A model generated the notes under the pieces. That model searched no databases. It worked only from the letters and a program-made list of their open reading frames with translations, and was not told where the DNA came from. A stretch of 53,681 nucleotides of DNA from NCBI GenBank assembly GCA_903845195.1, contig CAIMWO010000043.1, positions 1 through 53,681 on the forward strand. Direction: 5' to 3'. Made by a program: the position numbers and the translations under genes. This stretch comes from an uncultured Phycisphaerales bacterium. GTDB lineage: Bacteria > Planctomycetota > Phycisphaerae > WQYP01. Of this stretch, positions 8,550 to 16,072 are shown one piece after another; positions within the stretch are counted from its first letter, which is position 1, and every line of letters begins with the position of its first letter.

Positions 8550-10214
8550 TCAGTTTCCCACGACATGATCGACTTCAGTCATGCTGGTCAGACCTTGCGC
8601 GACCAGTTGGTATCCTGCCTGAAGGAGCGGCACGAACGGCGTTTCCTTGAGAAGACGATGCACGTCTGCAGGGTTGGGCTTCTGGAGGATGAGTTCCCCC
8701 AATTGTTCGGATGCATGCAGGCATTCGAAAAAGGCCCGCCGTCCCGAATACCCGGTGCCGAGGCATTTTGGGCATCCTTTGGGGCCATAGATTCTTGCGA
8801 CACTCTCGCCGGTGGGTCCGAGTTTTCGGCGTTCTTCGGCGGTGGGGAGGTAAGGCTGCCGGCACACTTTGCACAGGTTTCGCACCAGCCGCTGTGCGAT
8901 GATCAAGTCGACACCCTGGGCGACGATGTAGGGTTCGATGCCGAGGTCAAGCAGGCGGAATATGGTGCCCACGGTATCGCGCGTATGGAGGGTGGAGAGG
9001 ACCATGTGTCCGGTCATAGCCGCCTGCAGGGCGATCTTCGCCGTTTCCGCATCGCGGATTTCGCCGACCATGATGACGTCCGGGTCTTGCCGCAACACCG
9101 AACGCAGCAGTGCGGCGAATCCTTTGCCCACCGAGTCGTCGACGGGAAGCTGGGTGGTTCCCTTGATCTGAACTTCGACCGGATCTTCGATGGTGACGAT
9201 GTTGCGTTTGGTGGTGCCCGAGCTGCGGAGGAGAGAATAGAGCGTGGTGGTTTTTCCGGAGCCTGTTGGTCCGCACACCATGATGATGCCGGTCGATTTG
9301 GTGAGGAATTTCTTGACTTCTGCGGCCATCGGCGCGGGCATGTGTAGATCTTCGAGCCAGAGCGGGGCGTTGGCAGTGTCAAATACACGTACCACCAGTT
9401 TTTGGCCGTAGAGGGTCGGCACGAAACTGATGCGGTAATCGACGCGGCGGGGGAGGGCGGCGGGCGAAGCCTGCTGACCCGGCGGGGCGGGAAGCGTCAC
9501 ATGGGTTGCGAAATGCCCTTCCTGCACGATGGTTCTCTGCGTCGTATCCAGGTCGCTAAGGACTTTGACGACAGCGGAGAATTTGATGCCTGTTTCGCGG
9601 CTGAGCTGTAAGAGGTCGAGCAGATTGCCATCCACGCGGATGCGGAGGAGAAAATCGTCGGCGCGCGGCTCGAGATGAATGTCGCTGGCATAGCTGCGGA
9701 AGCAGATCAGGAGGGTGAGGCGAAGGAGTGCGACGTTTTCCGATTCATTGGCGGCATCATCATCGGGGTCCAAGAGCGGCTTGCCGCGCGTGTTGATCAG
9801 AGAGATCGCATCGACGTCGAAGCTGCGATCGAGGAGTGCGTCGGCCATGCGGCGGAGCACGCTGATGGGATCGTCCGGCGGCGCCACTTCATCTTCGAGA
9901 ACTTCCAGCTCGTCGGGCTCCCCGAGCGTGTCTACGAGTGTCAGCTCGGTTTTGCCGATGGTGATGATGTCTCCCAGATGCAGGGGCGCGGACTGAATGG
10001 ACTGGCCGTTGAGTTTGGTGCCATTGGGCGATTGCAGATCCTGCAGGAGGTATCCGTCGGGGGTTCGCTTGATCACGCAATGGCGGCGGCTGGCCATGGC
10101 GTCGTCGAGAACAACCTTGTTGAGGGATAAGCGCCCGATGGTGAGTATTCCCTCGCGGAACGCGGCGTATCTTTCACCGGAGGCGCATTTAATTTTTAGG
10201 TACATTCGTTCCAT
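8550..10214 (-). CDS. FHA-domain PilB/GspE-type secretion ATPase
   Basis: Cytoplasmic hexameric ATPase of the type II secretion/type IV pilus assembly family, fused to an N-terminal forkhead-associated (FHA) phosphothreonine-binding domain. From the ATG at 10214 (GGAGGAG 9 bases upstream) it has 554 residues. FHA: residues 5-95 with GR at 27-28, SRRH at 42-45 and SPNGTKLNG at 62-70. ATPase: Walker A GPTGSGKT (315-322), Asp box near EDPVE, Walker B DVIMVGEIRD (379-388), His box TGHMVLSTLHTRD, and a tetracysteine zinc site CKVC...CPKC (448-484). The usual PilB N-terminal (T2SSE_N) domain appears replaced by FHA. It is last in a FIST-CYTH-ATPase series. Pilins, PilC and secretin are not nearby. 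Confidence 0.9.
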   Translation of the reverse strand: MERMYLKIKCASGERYAAFREGILTIGRLSLNKVVLDDAMASRRHCVIKRTPDGYLLQDLQSPNGTKLNGQSIQSAPLHLGDIITIGKTELTLVDTLGEPDELEVLEDEVAPPDDPISVLRRMADALLDRSFDVDAISLINTRGKPLLDPDDDAANESENVALLRLTLLICFRSYASDIHLEPRADDFLLRIRVDGNLLDLLQLSRETGIKFSAVVKVLSDLDTTQRTIVQEGHFATHVTLPAPPGQQASPAALPRRVDYRISFVPTLYGQKLVVRVFDTANAPLWLEDLHMPAPMAAEVKKFLTKSTGIIMVCGPTGSGKTTTLYSLLRSSGTTKRNIVTIEDPVEVQIKGTTQLPVDDSVGKGFAALLRSVLRQDPDVIMVGEIRDAETAKIALQAAMTGHMVLSTLHTRDTVGTIFRLLDLGIEPYIVAQGVDLIIAQRLVRNLCKVCRQPYLPTAEERRKLGPTGESVARIYGPKGCPKCLGTGYSGRRAFFECLHASEQLGELILQKPNPADVHRLLKETPFVPLLQAGYQLVAQGLTSMTEVDHVVGN

Positions 10215-10309
10215 CACGGTGAGCTCCTCCCGATTGCGCCTGGCGAATAGCGGAATATTACCTGAACTGCGGTGTGATTGCCTACTGATCGGAAAGTGGC
10301 GGCGAAGAA

Positions 10310-10876
10310 TTATGCGGGGAATTGCAGGTCTTTTCCGCCGCCGTTCTGCTGGAGCCATTCGTCCACCATGGCAATGTAGCTGGGCTTTACGGCAGGCTGG
10401 CCGGCGAGGCCAATCTTCTCCTGCACCTCTTTGACGCGCTCTTCGCTGGGGCCTTCGACTTCCACGAAGGTTCCGAGGCTCGGGAGTTCATCCAATTCCA
10501 CCTGGCAGCCGTCGATGGTCCATGATTCGCGATGTTTTTCGAAGCTCAGGGTCCGTTGGAAACCGAGGGCTTCGATCAGAGGAATCAACTGTTCCACCGG
10601 GGAGACGTGCAGATCATACGCCTCGCGCGAGCGCATGCCTGTCGCTTGCTTGGGCCCTTTGTAGGTCAGCAGGGCAACAGTTGCGGGCTGGCCCTGCGAA
10701 CTGGTCAGCCGGACGCGCAGGCCACAATCTTTGGCGCGGAGCGAACGATCGGGGCGGTCGAAAAAGATGTTTGTTTCAAGGACTTTACCGGCGGGCGTTG
10801 CGTTGGTGCGTTGAAGTGTTTGCCGCACGACAGCCAGATTTTCTACACGAATTTTGACTTCGATTTCCAGCGGCAT
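10310..10876 (-). CDS. CYTH-domain protein (class IV adenylate cyclase/thiamine-triphosphatase-like)
   Basis: A 188-residue CYTH tunnel-fold protein. The ExExK signature is intact as EIEVKIR near the N-terminus (residues 4-10), followed by the expected charged strands (LRAKDCGLRVRLTS, TYKGPK, SREAYDL, FEKHRESW, VELDELPSLGTFVEVEGP), which line the triphosphate-binding tunnel. Members hydrolyse or cyclise nucleoside or inorganic triphosphates in a metal-dependent manner; the actual substrate cannot be read from sequence. Similarity of layout to CyaB-like proteins is clear. Its ATG is 3 bases after the stop of the FIST gene, so the two are probably translated together, and the FHA-ATPase follows after 95 bases. 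A second CYTH gene is at 18.7 kb. Confidence 0.88.
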   Translation of the reverse strand: MPLEIEVKIRVENLAVVRQTLQRTNATPAGKVLETNIFFDRPDRSLRAKDCGLRVRLTSSQGQPATVALLTYKGPKQATGMRSREAYDLHVSPVEQLIPLIEALGFQRTLSFEKHRESWTIDGCQVELDELPSLGTFVEVEGPSEERVKEVQEKIGLAGQPAVKPSYIAMVDEWLQQNGGGKDLQFPA

Positions 10877-10879
10877 GGG

Positions 10880-12055
10880 TCATCCTTCCAGCGCGCGGAA
10901 GAGCGCCATCGATGCGGTATGACCGTGAATGAAATTGCGGCCGCCCACGGGGCCGAACTCGCCCGCGGCGAAGAAGCCGGCGACTGGAATATTGCCGAGG
11001 ATCTGGCGGACCATTTTCACATCGTGGTGGGGTTGCTCGAACAGGCGCGTGCCGCGGCTGTTGCAGCTGACGAGGAACGCGCCGAGGGGCTGGGAGGCGA
11101 GCAACGATTCGCCTTCCAGGAGGAGGCGTAATTCCTCGTCGGCGGCCTGGGCATCGCGCACGTGGAATTGCAGGGTTTGTCCGACCTGGATGAGATCGCC
11201 GATCAGGATCGCGCCGGATTCCCGCCGGACGCCGACGAGCGAGCGGATCAGAAAGTCGGCGCGTCCGAAGTTGCCTTTTCCTTCATCGATCACGCGGCCC
11301 ACTTGCAGGCCGCCGGATGCCAGCATTTGCCGATCGCGATTGGGCAGGGCGTTGACCATTTCTTCGATAGCGGCGAGGGCGGGTTTACCGTTGAGTTCTT
11401 CGACCACGTTTCGATTGCCTTTGGTGACGGTGAACGTCGGGCCGATGGAGCGGCAGCCCTGGGAGACGATGCAATCGACCTGGATGGGGCCGGAGATCGA
11501 AACGCCGACGAGGCCGGTGGAGTGTATGTGGTCGTCGGCGGCGAGGCGTGCTTCGCCGGCCTGGCTCATTCCGGAGGCCATGCCGCCGATGATGGGGGCT
11601 TGCGGAAAGAGGCGGGAGCAGGAATCGAGCATTTGGACGACGGGCGTGGTGAAGGGATCGGCGGCCATGAGGAAAGCCCGCACATCGTCGGCATCGAGCC
11701 GTTTTCGCAGGGCATCATCGTCCGCGAGAACTTCGTCCCAGTCGTCATCGGTCAGGTGAAAGGTGTTGATTTTGACGCCGGGCAGCTGCATGACCATGGC
11801 GGATGCGGCCGGCACGCGTTCAAGTTCCTGATCGCCGCCGATGACGGATTCGGCGGTCATCGCCAGGAGGTGGCGCGGGCGGAGTGAGGTGCGCAGGTTG
11901 CCGAGGATTTCGAGAAAATGCTCCTGGAGTTGCTGGGTGATAGAGACGACGAGCAAGTCGACGGGATGGGCGTGGGAGGCTTCCAGCTGCATGGCGAGGT
12001 GTTCGGCCATCCGGGCCGGCGGGCTCAATTCGGATATCGCTGAAGCTATACGCAT
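10880..12055 (-). CDS. FIST N/FIST C domain sensory protein
   Basis: A 391-residue protein with the FIST_N (about residues 30-215) and FIST_C (about 220-375) domains, which in other bacteria are thought to bind small ligands such as amino acids and often occur with signalling modules. Recognisable segments are APIIGGMASG, GLVGVSISG, GCRSIGPTFTVTK, GQTLQFHVRDA and PVAGFFAAGEFGPVGG. No kinase, cyclase or methyl-accepting domain is fused, so it is a stand-alone ligand-binding module. It heads a probable operon with the CYTH protein (3-base gap) and the FHA-ATPase. This pairing of a sensor with a nucleotide-processing and a phosphopeptide-binding protein suggests a signalling function, but that is inference. 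Confidence 0.87.
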   Translation of the reverse strand: MRIASAISELSPPARMAEHLAMQLEASHAHPVDLLVVSITQQLQEHFLEILGNLRTSLRPRHLLAMTAESVIGGDQELERVPAASAMVMQLPGVKINTFHLTDDDWDEVLADDDALRKRLDADDVRAFLMAADPFTTPVVQMLDSCSRLFPQAPIIGGMASGMSQAGEARLAADDHIHSTGLVGVSISGPIQVDCIVSQGCRSIGPTFTVTKGNRNVVEELNGKPALAAIEEMVNALPNRDRQMLASGGLQVGRVIDEGKGNFGRADFLIRSLVGVRRESGAILIGDLIQVGQTLQFHVRDAQAADEELRLLLEGESLLASQPLGAFLVSCNSRGTRLFEQPHHDVKMVRQILGNIPVAGFFAAGEFGPVGGRNFIHGHTASMALFRALEG

Positions 12056-12100
12056 CTATTTTCCAAGCAGGGTCACAAGGCCGGGGAAGTATAAGCACTC

Positions 12101-12124
12101 GGGTTTCGAGTTTCGAGTTTCAGG
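12101..12124. repeat. Heptamer-word intergenic repeat (TTTCGAG)
   Basis: TTTCGAG occurs twice in tandem and a third time as TTTCAGG, all in 7-base register, in the 86-base gap between the FIST gene and the RnfD-like gene. Confidence 0.6.
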
Positions 12125-12141
12125 GGTTCAAGTTTTCCCCG

Positions 12142-13392
12142 TCATCGCGCCAGCCAGGATCTGCGGGAGAATGCCAGATCAAAGATTCCGCGCGCCGGCA
12201 TCAGGAGCATCAGGATAGTCGTGGCCGGCAGGATGGGGAGATTCCAACGATGCAGAAATCCCGCGGCCAGACCGGCGGTCACCAGGAACGCCCGGCGTCC
12301 GCGCGAGGTCAGCGGCTCGGTTCCCGGCAGGGCGAGGAGAAATACGGCGGCGAAGAGCATGTCGCTGCCGAGGACGCTATAGCCCCAGAGCGTCAGCAAT
12401 TCGCCGCCAAGATTATCCAGCACGCTGAGCAATCCCCAGAAGCCGAGATGATGAACCGACGCGGGCCAGAGCGTCAGCAACAGTTCCGCCAGCACAAACG
12501 TGACCAGAAACATCAGAGCGCTGCGGAAGCGGAGAATCGTGCGGTAGGAGAGATACAGACCGCCGGCCAGAATTCCCAACAGGCAGACCGTACCCACCTG
12601 GCCGGGCATTGCGCCAATCAGCACGAGATCCATGGCAGGGAGTTGAGCGACGAGGACCTGGTCGAGTCCTTCATGAATCTGTTGATAGGTTTTTGGGGCG
12701 GGTACGAGGCCGCCATCGGCGGTCAGTTCTGCGTTTCTTAGTTGGGCGGAAACATCATCGAGGGCTTGCTGGGCGATGTAGTCCGGGCGTTGCATCTGCA
12801 TGGCGTCATCGCCATCCAACTGTGACGAGCGCGACCACCGATAGAGCGGCGCGGGGTGTTGATCGCGCACGTCGCCCATGAACAATCGATTGCGCGCCAG
12901 GATGGCATCATGGAAGACCGTGCCGAGTTCTGCGTTGCGTATTTCGCCGACGTTGTGCATGGCCATGGCGGCGGGCATGCCGAGGGTCATTACGAGCGCC
13001 AGCGCCGCCGAAGGATGGACCCATTCGCGTCCTGGCCCGCCGAGCACCCAGGCGATGGCCGGCAGAAGAGCGGCGGCGCAGGCGACGATCCAACCGGGCC
13101 ATTGGGGATTCGATAGCGCCACTAGCGTCATCACGCCTGCCACGGTATGCACGTGTACCAGTACATTTCCGCGACGGGTGAAGCGGCTCAGGCCGGCATG
13201 CACGAGCGTCGCTGCTCCCAGAGAGACCAGCAACACGGCCAGCATTCTCCAGCCGAAGATGATCGTGCCCCAACCGACGGGCAGAAGCATGGCCAGGCTA
13301 ATTGAGGCGTAGAACTCCCGCCGCGCCACCGGCCACACGAGGTAGGGGGCCTGCGAAGGATTTTTCTGAATCTGAACTGCCCCTTGGCTCAT
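12142..13392 (-). CDS. RnfD/NqrB-like integral membrane protein, divergent
   Basis: A 416-residue polytopic membrane protein with about nine hydrophobic segments, resembling RnfD/NqrB of ion-translocating ferredoxin:NAD (Rnf) or Na+-NQR complexes. Family landmarks visible: AIAWVLGGPGREWVHPSAAL in the middle, GAMPGQVGTVCLLGILAGG matching the GxxPGSIGET...GG loop, and LPGTEPLTSRGR in place of DPVTSPLTPRGR. The flavin-attachment motif (S-G-A-T, the covalent FMN Thr) is not present in the expected periplasmic loop, which instead reads DDAMQMQRPDYIAQQALDDV. Its start overlaps the stop of the RnfC-like gene by 4 bases. Whether it still carries flavin or translocates ions is doubtful. Confidence 0.75.
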   Translation of the reverse strand: MSQGAVQIQKNPSQAPYLVWPVARREFYASISLAMLLPVGWGTIIFGWRMLAVLLVSLGAATLVHAGLSRFTRRGNVLVHVHTVAGVMTLVALSNPQWPGWIVACAAALLPAIAWVLGGPGREWVHPSAALALVMTLGMPAAMAMHNVGEIRNAELGTVFHDAILARNRLFMGDVRDQHPAPLYRWSRSSQLDGDDAMQMQRPDYIAQQALDDVSAQLRNAELTADGGLVPAPKTYQQIHEGLDQVLVAQLPAMDLVLIGAMPGQVGTVCLLGILAGGLYLSYRTILRFRSALMFLVTFVLAELLLTLWPASVHHLGFWGLLSVLDNLGGELLTLWGYSVLGSDMLFAAVFLLALPGTEPLTSRGRRAFLVTAGLAAGFLHRWNLPILPATTILMLLMPARGIFDLAFSRRSWLAR

Positions 13393-14570
13393 GATGCTCC
13401 CTCTTCGTCGTCAGGTTCTGCGGGGTCGGAGGGCGGCGCTGGCTCTTGAGTCCGGGCTACCAGTGTTTGAAGTTGCAGGATCTGCGGCATCAGCGGGAGG
13501 CGCGTTGGGCAGACGTAGCTGCACAAGCCACATCCCACGCAGAAGAGGCTTTCACGCGATGAGGTCTGCAGGCCGAGGGGCACGCGCTGGTCGGTGTCTC
13601 TTCCGGAGGCCTTGCGCGACAATTCGTAGAGGCCCACGGGGTTGAGTCCGGTCGGGCAATGGTCCAGGCACCAGCCGCAGGCGATGCAGGGAGAAGCGGT
13701 CTCTTCTGCGGGTTGCTGACGTACGGCGATGCTTTCGGTATCGGCGGCGATAGGCGTCGTGGCGGCGTCGACATGGCGGCCGGCCAGCATGCCGTTGACG
13801 ATTACCTGTCTGCTGGCCCAGGCGATTGTGTGCCGTTCCAGAAGCGCGGCGACCGTTTCGCCGATTTCAGCCATGACGATGCGCGGCTCGCGCTTGTGCG
13901 ATTCCTCGCGCACGAATAACTGGACGGGGCGCCGCGTCATCTTCTCGCCGGTGCGCATGTAGCGGCCCAGCGCCCAGCTTGACACAACATCGACGACCAT
14001 CCGATGGGCTCGTGTGGGTAAATCCCCTGGGGGGACTTCTTTTCCATAGAGCGAGCGCAGCAGCACTGTGTGGTGCGCCTGGGGATAGCGATTCAGGAGC
14101 GACACAACATTGAATTCCAGAGGCCCTCTGGCCTTTTTCCAAATTCGCCGGAGGGCATGGTCGTGCCGATCCAGCGCCACGCTTACCCGCCGGGCACGTA
14201 CGTGGTGTTGGATGGCTGCCAATCCATCGAGTACGTCAGCGAGTGCCGTTCGACTTAACGCCAGGGGTAATGCGAATTCGGGCTGTGTCGGCAGCAGGTT
14301 CAGGACTAGTGAACGAATCCGAGGATCAGAGATATCAGCGGCCTGTTTCATGATGGAGGGAACGATGGCGCTCGTTTGCTCCACTCCAGCAAGCTTGAGC
14401 AGTTCGACCAGCGTGCGATTGTTCGGTTGATTTGCCGCGGTATTCACCAGCGCGGGTGCGGGTTTCCCGTTCCCCTGAGCCAAGCCTTCAATACGTTCGG
14501 GTGACCAGCCGGCGGGTCCGAAGAACAACCCGCCCACCATCTTCCTTCGCTGTGTCAACCATTTCAGCAT
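13389..14570 (-). CDS. RnfC-like protein with two 4Fe-4S motifs
   Basis: A 393-residue protein. Its C-terminal third carries two 4Fe-4S clusters, CIACGWCLDHCPTGLNPV and CVGCGLCSYVCPTRLPL, which are diagnostic for RnfC. The first part is poorly conserved: the N-terminal GGIHPP-type motif and the clear NADH/flavin-binding region of canonical RnfC are not obvious. The ATG at 14570 (MLKWLTQRRKMVGGLFFG) is preferred; a longer frame would run deep into nth. It overlaps the RnfD-like gene by 4 bases, which indicates coupled translation. RnfA, B, E and G are missing around it. Probably a membrane-associated electron-transfer subunit; NADH oxidation is not assured. Confidence 0.78.
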   Translation of the reverse strand: MLKWLTQRRKMVGGLFFGPAGWSPERIEGLAQGNGKPAPALVNTAANQPNNRTLVELLKLAGVEQTSAIVPSIMKQAADISDPRIRSLVLNLLPTQPEFALPLALSRTALADVLDGLAAIQHHVRARRVSVALDRHDHALRRIWKKARGPLEFNVVSLLNRYPQAHHTVLLRSLYGKEVPPGDLPTRAHRMVVDVVSSWALGRYMRTGEKMTRRPVQLFVREESHKREPRIVMAEIGETVAALLERHTIAWASRQVIVNGMLAGRHVDAATTPIAADTESIAVRQQPAEETASPCIACGWCLDHCPTGLNPVGLYELSRKASGRDTDQRVPLGLQTSSRESLFCVGCGLCSYVCPTRLPLMPQILQLQTLVARTQEPAPPSDPAEPDDEEGAS

Positions 14571-14611
14571 GGCGGCATTGTAACGTGCGGAAAATAACTT
14601 GCCCGCAGTCT

Positions 14612-15274
14612 TTACGACTTGGCGGTCAACTTCTTTCCGGTCGGGCAGAATTTCAGCAGGGTGCAGGCGGCACAGTTCGGCTTTCGTGCTGCGCAGACTT
14701 TTCGGCCGTGATAAATCAGCCAGTGCGAAAAGAGTGTCCATTCTTCACGGGGGACAAGTTTGATGAGGTCTTGTTCGATTTTTACGGGATCGGTGTGTGC
14801 GGTGAGTGCGAGGCGGCCGCTCAAACGGCCGACGTGGGTATCGACGACGACTCCGGCGTTTTGGCCAAAGGCATTTCCGAGGACCACGTTAGCGGTTTTG
14901 CGACCGACACCGTGGAGGGCGATGAGTTCGTCCATGGATGCGGGCACATTTCCTGCGTGCTTGGCCACAATATCGGCACAACTGGAGAGCAGCGACTTGG
15001 CTTTGCTGCGGAAGAAGCCTGTGCTTTGGATTAATTTTTCCAGATCTGCGGGGTGGGCGCGGGACATGGCTGCCGCATCGGGGTATTTGGCAAAGAGGGC
15101 GGGCGTGACCATGTTCACCCGCACGTCGGTGCATTGGGCGGACAAGATCGTGGCGACCAGGAGTTCATAGGCGTTTTTGTGTTGTAATGCGCAGGAAGCG
15201 TTGGGATAGAGCCTTTTCAGTTCGGCAATGATGGCAGAGGCTCGTTTTTTCTTTTGTTCTGAAGTTTCACGCAT
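14612..15274 (-). CDS. nth: Endonuclease III (DNA glycosylase/AP lyase)
   Basis: Nth removes oxidised pyrimidines in base-excision repair. The 220-residue length is typical. Visible: helix-hairpin-helix LHGVGRKTANVVLG with catalytic Lys126, catalytic Asp145 in VVVDTHVGRL, and the C-terminal 4Fe-4S site C194-x6-C201-x2-C204-x5-C210. The ATG at 15274 (MRETSEQKKK) is preferred to an upstream one because it matches family length. It overlaps the 3' end of the DUF4149 gene by 8 bases, which suggests coupling, and the RnfC-like gene follows after about 40 bases. All active-site residues are intact. Confidence 0.95.
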   Translation of the reverse strand: MRETSEQKKKRASAIIAELKRLYPNASCALQHKNAYELLVATILSAQCTDVRVNMVTPALFAKYPDAAAMSRAHPADLEKLIQSTGFFRSKAKSLLSSCADIVAKHAGNVPASMDELIALHGVGRKTANVVLGNAFGQNAGVVVDTHVGRLSGRLALTAHTDPVKIEQDLIKLVPREEWTLFSHWLIYHGRKVCAARKPNCAACTLLKFCPTGKKLTAKS

Positions 15275-15845
15275 CAGAATTGCTCCGTTTAAGTTCGCCT
15301 TGTTTCGCGGACGAACGAAGATCGGCGGACGTGCAGGCACTGGCTAGTAGAAGCCCGAGCAAGGCGTATGCTTTGGCTTGGCCAACCCGTTCGGCAATCT
15401 TGTGCAAATCATTAAATTGTTTGGCCAGCGGATCCGCGAGCTGCTCGGAGTCGGCCGCACGCCATTCCTTGCGGACCCGCCAAATCAGCGGGTTGAGCGA
15501 CTGCAAATCATACATCGTCAGGAGTATCAGTATGAACAGGAGTCCACCTTTGATCCAGACCGAGGCTCGTGGCTGCGCTTTTCTGAAGGCGACGACGGAA
15601 CCGGCGAGCATCAATCCCAGGCAAACCCATTCGACCCAGGCAAATCGTTGCAGCACTTGGCCGAAAATTTCACCGCCCAATTGCTCTTTGGCATTCATCC
15701 AGGGCATCAGTCCCGGCAGGGTTGTTCCGGTCTGGCGTACGGTATGGAAGATTGCGGGTGCTGCGATCGCTCCGAGCGCCAGCATTCCGCCGAGGTAGAT
15801 GCTGAGTCCGAGCCACCACGCAATATTTGCCGCACGTTGTAACAT
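15267..15845 (-). CDS. DUF4149-like integral membrane protein
   Basis: A 192-residue membrane protein with four hydrophobic helices (about 8-35, 68-88, 97-115, 158-172). The beginning, IYLGGMLALGAIAAPAIF, fits the DUF4149 family of unknown function. The strong site GGGAGGT lies about 5 bases before the ATG. It heads the long minus-strand series and overlaps nth by 8 bases. The C-terminal tail after the last helix is polar and includes two Cys-Ser pairs without a known motif. Its role is unknown. Confidence 0.75.
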   Translation of the reverse strand: MLQRAANIAWWLGLSIYLGGMLALGAIAAPAIFHTVRQTGTTLPGLMPWMNAKEQLGGEIFGQVLQRFAWVEWVCLGLMLAGSVVAFRKAQPRASVWIKGGLLFILILLTMYDLQSLNPLIWRVRKEWRAADSEQLADPLAKQFNDLHKIAERVGQAKAYALLGLLLASACTSADLRSSAKQGELKRSNSDA

Positions 15846-16023
15846 GGTTACCTCCCTGATAATGCTGAAAAGCAGGCTCTTATGGTATCACCGTGTGTGG
15901 AGTGATGCTTCGTGTCAAATAATTTTCGCATCTTGCTCTTTTCACGTTCGTAGTCGGCCGATATTCCCAAAACACGATTGCTGGTTTACACTGCCCCTTG
16001 GCTTCGATCGAAGTGAGGGGTAC

Positions 16024-16053
16024 GCCCTGCCGGGTGCGCGAGTCAGGCAGGGC
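16024..16053 (+). promoter_or_regulatory. Perfect 8-bp hairpin in the leader of the glucan phosphorylase gene
   Basis: GCCCTGCC (16024-16031) and GGCAGGGC (16046-16053) are perfect inverted repeats around a 14-base loop. The hairpin ends 8 bases before the AAAGGAGTGAGA ribosome-binding site, so it could influence translation or mRNA stability. No T-run follows, so it is not an ordinary terminator. Confidence 0.4.
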
Positions 16054-16072
16054 ATGGTTCAAAGGAGTGAGA

